A stretch of DNA of 11,935 bases from CAYQDR01 sp964416315. GTDB taxonomy: Bacteria; Methylomirabilota; Methylomirabilia; Rokubacteriales; DASRDR01. The stretch covers positions 1 through 11,935 of the forward strand of contig CAYQDR010000133.1 of the NCBI GenBank assembly GCA_964416315.1, in the 5' to 3' direction. Position 1 is the first letter of the stretch; the number at the start of each line of letters is the position of its first letter. Positions 7,880 to 11,935 of the stretch are shown here, piece after piece. Made by a program: the position numbers and the translations under genes. Below the pieces are notes generated by a model, which saw only the letters and a program-made list of their open reading frames with translations, was not told the DNA's origin and did not search any database.

Positions 7880-8926
7880 ATGGAGTATATCGCCTTCGAT
7901 GCGCACAAGCGATACACGTTGGCGTCCGTGGAGCGAGGCGATGGTCGAGGCGTCCGGGAGGAACGGATCCCGCACGAGCGGGGGATGGTGCGGGAGTTCC
8001 TGGCCCGCTGCGAGCGGGGTTCGCCCGTAGCGGTCGAGACGATGGGAAGCTGGTATTGGATCGTCGACGAGATCGAAGCGGCCGGGTGTGTGCCTCGGCT
8101 GGTCCACGCGCGCAAGGCGAAGCTCATGATGGGCATGATCAACAAGACCGACCGACTCGACGCCCGGGGGCTGAATCGTCTGCAGCGGACCGGCACCCTG
8201 CCGACGGTCTGGATTCCGCCCGGCGAGCTCCGCGACCAGCGCGAGCTCCCGTGGACGCGGATGGTGCTCGTCCGGCAGCGCACGCAGCTCAAGAACCGGA
8301 TCCACGCGACCTTGGCCAAGTACGGTCTGCGGAGCGATGCGGTGAGCGATCTGTTCGGCGTGCGAGGCATGGCGCTCCTGCGCCAGCACCTCGAGCGGCT
8401 GCCGCCCCACACCGCCTTCGTGACCGGGCAGCTACTCCAGCAGGTCGAGGGTCTGGATCACCAGGTGCGGGCGTTCGAACAGCGGATGCGGGAGGTGTTC
8501 GAGCCCACCCCGGTGATCGAGCGGCTTCGGACTGCGCCCGGCGTAGGCTTCATCCTCGCCGTCGTGATCGCCCTGGAGGTGGGCGACGTCACCCGGTTTC
8601 CGGACGCCGAGCGGCTGGCCGGCTATGCTGGCACCACGCCGCGCGTCCGAAGCTCTGGCGGGAAGACCCGCTACGGCCCGCTCCGCCCCGACGTCAACCG
8701 CTACCTCAAATGGGCGTTCGTGGAAGCCGCGAACGGGGCCAGCCTGTACCGCGGCCGGTACCCGCGGCGCCACGTGAGCCGGCTCTACCAGCGCATCGCC
8801 GGCCGGCGGGGGCATGCCAAGGCCATCGGGGCCGTGGCCCGCCATCTCGCGGAGGCGACGTACTGGATGTTGACCAAGCAGGAGGCCTATCGAGAGCCCA
8901 CGCAGCCGTTTCGTCCACGGGGGTGA
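7880..8926 (+). CDS. IS110/IS1111-family RNA-guided recombinase (transposase)
   Basis: The 348-residue protein begins at ATG 7880, ten bases after AAAGGAGG. Its N-terminal RuvC-like domain carries the DEDD set: Asp7 in YIAFDAHK, Glu53 in VAVETMGSWYW, and Asp91 and Asp94 in KTDRLDARGL. A coiled-coil linker follows (about residues 160-210). The C-terminal Tnp domain (215-285) has LRTAPGVGFILAVVIALEVG, RFPDAERLAGYAGTTPRV and RSSGGKTRYG; its Ser258-Ser259-Gly-Gly holds the expected catalytic serine. Such enzymes exchange DNA strands between a circular donor and a target under direction of a bridge RNA, without terminal inverted repeats being cut by a DDE mechanism. All key residues are present. 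The open frame extends upstream into host sequence, but only 7880 has a ribosome site. The predicted guide RNA follows directly after the stop. Confidence 0.95.
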   Translation: MEYIAFDAHKRYTLASVERGDGRGVREERIPHERGMVREFLARCERGSPVAVETMGSWYWIVDEIEAAGCVPRLVHARKAKLMMGMINKTDRLDARGLNRLQRTGTLPTVWIPPGELRDQRELPWTRMVLVRQRTQLKNRIHATLAKYGLRSDAVSDLFGVRGMALLRQHLERLPPHTAFVTGQLLQQVEGLDHQVRAFEQRMREVFEPTPVIERLRTAPGVGFILAVVIALEVGDVTRFPDAERLAGYAGTTPRVRSSGGKTRYGPLRPDVNRYLKWAFVEAANGASLYRGRYPRRHVSRLYQRIAGRRGHAKAIGAVARHLAEATYWMLTKQEAYREPTQPFRPRG

Positions 8927-9110
8927 GCGCGGGTTGGCCCATGAGCGCGCGACGCTCGACCACTGATTGCGACACCTCCGAATAACCATCATGCCGCGAA
9001 GACGGCGAAGATATGGCTCCGACGAAACGGGGCGGAGGGCGTCGCGAGGCCGGGGCGAGTCCGCCGCGGCCGGGTAGATAGCCACCCGGAGCACACTCGC
9101 GATCGGGCGG
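8927..9110 (+). ncRNA. Bridge RNA / seekRNA of the IS, with target and donor loops
   Basis: IS1111-group elements are known to encode their guide RNA 3' of the recombinase gene, which is where this lies. Loop 1: GTTGGCCCA (8933-8941) is the reverse complement of target right side TGGGCGAAC (9212-9220) with one mismatch. Next comes a GAGCG/CGCTC hairpin (8943-8957), then ACCACTG (8959-8965), identical to target left side plus core (7775-7781). Loop 2: CCATCAT (8986-8992) is the reverse complement of the joined-end right side ATGATGG (9211, TG, 7782-7785). Next comes a GCCG/CGGC hairpin (8993-9006), then AGATATG (9009-9015), identical to the joined-end left side (9207-9213). Loop 2 is closed by CGAC..CTCCG (8970-8980) with CGGAG..GTCG (9033-9044). 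A further stem lies at 9055-9100. The 5' and 3' limits are guesses. Confidence 0.78.
9055..9100 (+). repeat. Nested stem-loop in the IS right end
   Basis: GCGAGT (9055-9060) pairs with ACTCGC (9095-9100). Inside it CCGGGT (9070-9075) pairs with ACCCGG (9084-9089) around an eight-base loop. Both six-base arms are perfect. It probably forms the 3' domain of the guide RNA that the recombinase recognises, or marks its end. Confidence 0.55.
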
Positions 9111-9187
9111 CCGACCCGGACGGTGAATCCTGGCGGGTCAGGCGCCCACGGAGGGGGCGGGACAACAGGCGAAGAAAAAGACAACGG

Positions 9188-9211
9188 TTGACAGCGCAGC
9201 GCTTTCAGATA
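9188..9211 (+). promoter_or_regulatory. Half promoter, completed when the IS circularises
   Basis: TTGACA (9188-9193) is a perfect -35 facing out of the right end. In the integrated form the hexamer 16 bases on is TATGGG, a poor -10. In the circle the right end joins the left end and the same position reads TATGAT (9210-9211, TG core, 7782-7783), five of six consensus bases. Junction promoters of this sort are known in the IS110 family. Confidence 0.7.
9194..9207 (-). repeat. Right subterminal inverted repeat of the IS
   Basis: GCGCAGCGCTTTCA is the perfect inverted partner of 7788-7801. It ends four bases inside the right boundary and forms the spacer of the junction promoter. Confidence 0.9.
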
Positions 9212-9559
9212 TGGGCGAACGGCGGCCCGACCCGGCTCGAGAACCTCGCGCTCCTCTGCCGGCGCCATCACCGGGCCGTCCACGAGGAGGGCTACCAGGT
9301 GGAGCGCGACGCCGACGGCACGCTGCGCTTCCGGACGCCGAGCGGCCGGCCGATCCCGGAGGTCCCGGCACCGCCCCCGGTGCCGCCGGACGCGGCGGCG
9401 GTGCTCGCGGCGGCGCAGCAGGCGCGGGGCCTCGCGATCGACGCGCGGACGGGGTGCCCGAGCTGGCTCGGCGAGCGCCTCGACCTCGCCTGGGCGATCG
9501 GGGTCCTGCATCCCGCGACCCAACCGGCCGCGTCCCGCCCCGCGGGCCGCTCGCCCTGA
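9212..9559 (+). pseudogene. DUF222-HNH endonuclease, C-terminal part after the IS
   Basis: This is the remainder of the gene begun at 6769: 115 residues in the same frame once the insertion is removed, giving 452 residues in all, a normal length for the family. It opens with WANGGPTRLENLALLCRRHH and RAVHEEG, which supplies the HNH Asn, the third metal-binding Cys and the final His pair. A Pro/Ala-rich linker (PEVPAPPPVPPDAAAV) and a tail with GCPSWLGERLDLAWAIGVL follow; that tail is common in these proteins. Translation from a TTG at 9188 inside the IS is possible on paper, but that TTG belongs to the half promoter and has no ribosome site. The fragment is therefore most likely silent. Confidence 0.88.
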
Positions 9560-9623
9560 GGACCCCGGGCTTCCCTCCGGACTCTGGTCGGCCAACCGTT
9601 CTGGCTCTGCGGCGGGCGGTGCC

Positions 9624-9636
9624 GCGGACCGTCCGC
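9624..9636. repeat. Short palindrome between the converging HNH and hsdR genes
   Basis: GCGGAC and GTCCGC are inverted around a single C. A second small inverted repeat (CAACC/GGTTG, 9639-9651) follows. Both lie just downstream of the hsdR stop on the minus strand and could help end transcription, but no T run is present. Confidence 0.3.
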
Positions 9637-9660
9637 TTCAACCGGTGGTTGGGCTTCCCT

Positions 9661-11935
<2,275 letters not shown>

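Larger units (their letters stand above)
7780..9211 (+). mobile_element. IS110-family insertion sequence, IS1111 group (1,432 bp)
   Basis: The boundaries come from restoring the host gene: joining 7779 to 9212 (or 7781 to 9214) rebuilds an open DUF222-HNH frame reading GHHLHHWANGG. A TG dinucleotide is present at both crossover points (7780-7781 and 9212-9213), as expected for core-sharing recombination without target duplication. The element has one gene (recombinase, 7880-8926). It also has 14-bp inverted repeats set inside the ends by several bases, a short left noncoding end of about 100 bases and a long right noncoding end of about 285 bases. Subterminal repeats plus a long 3' end are the features of the IS1111 group. 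The gene looks intact, so the copy may be active. Confidence 0.93.

Noticed and set aside
9188..9559. TTG start at 9188 giving a stand-alone 123-residue HNH protein
   Set aside because: The first eight codons come from the IS end, the TTG is part of TTGACA, and no ribosome site precedes it. The rest is the tail of the interrupted gene.

Overview
The window is about 70% GC. It carries a GroEL end without a Gly-Gly-Met tail, a GTP-type PEP carboxykinase, a DUF222-HNH gene and a type I restriction subunit. This mix suggests an uncultivated soil or groundwater bacterium, perhaps Rokubacteria/Methylomirabilota-like; that placement is an impression from gene content and composition, not a search result.

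Layout. 1-620 (+) is the 3' end of groEL, followed by a hairpin terminator. 1100-3397 (-) holds three genes: a YtrA/GntR-like regulator whose promoter contains a 26-bp inverted repeat, a membrane-anchored protein of unknown function, and a 91-residue unknown. 3696-4303 is a decay zone with remnants of a VIT1/CCC1-type transporter and a GlsB/YeaQ-type membrane protein. 4379-6133 (+) is an intact pckG. 6328-6387 (-) is a 19-codon lysine-rich peptide gene.

6769-9559 (+) is a DUF222-HNH nuclease gene cut in two inside its HNH motif by a 1,432-bp IS110-family element of the IS1111 group. Removing the element restores an open frame of 452 codons. 9661-11935 (-) is most of the motor part of an hsdR gene, broken by an internal deletion and frameshift; its start lies beyond the window.

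The main discovery is in the insertion sequence. The 3' noncoding stretch after the recombinase gene can be read as a bridge RNA (seekRNA). Two successive loops each have the order reverse-complement guide, small hairpin, sense guide. The first loop matches the right and left halves of the HNH-gene target; the second matches the right and left halves of the element's own joined ends. All four guides meet on the same TG core. One guide mismatch is a synonymous third-position change, suggesting that the RNA is set for the conserved His-His-Trp-Ala-Asn codons of the DUF222-HNH family. Circularisation would also create a TTGACA-16-TATGAT promoter that does not exist in the integrated form.
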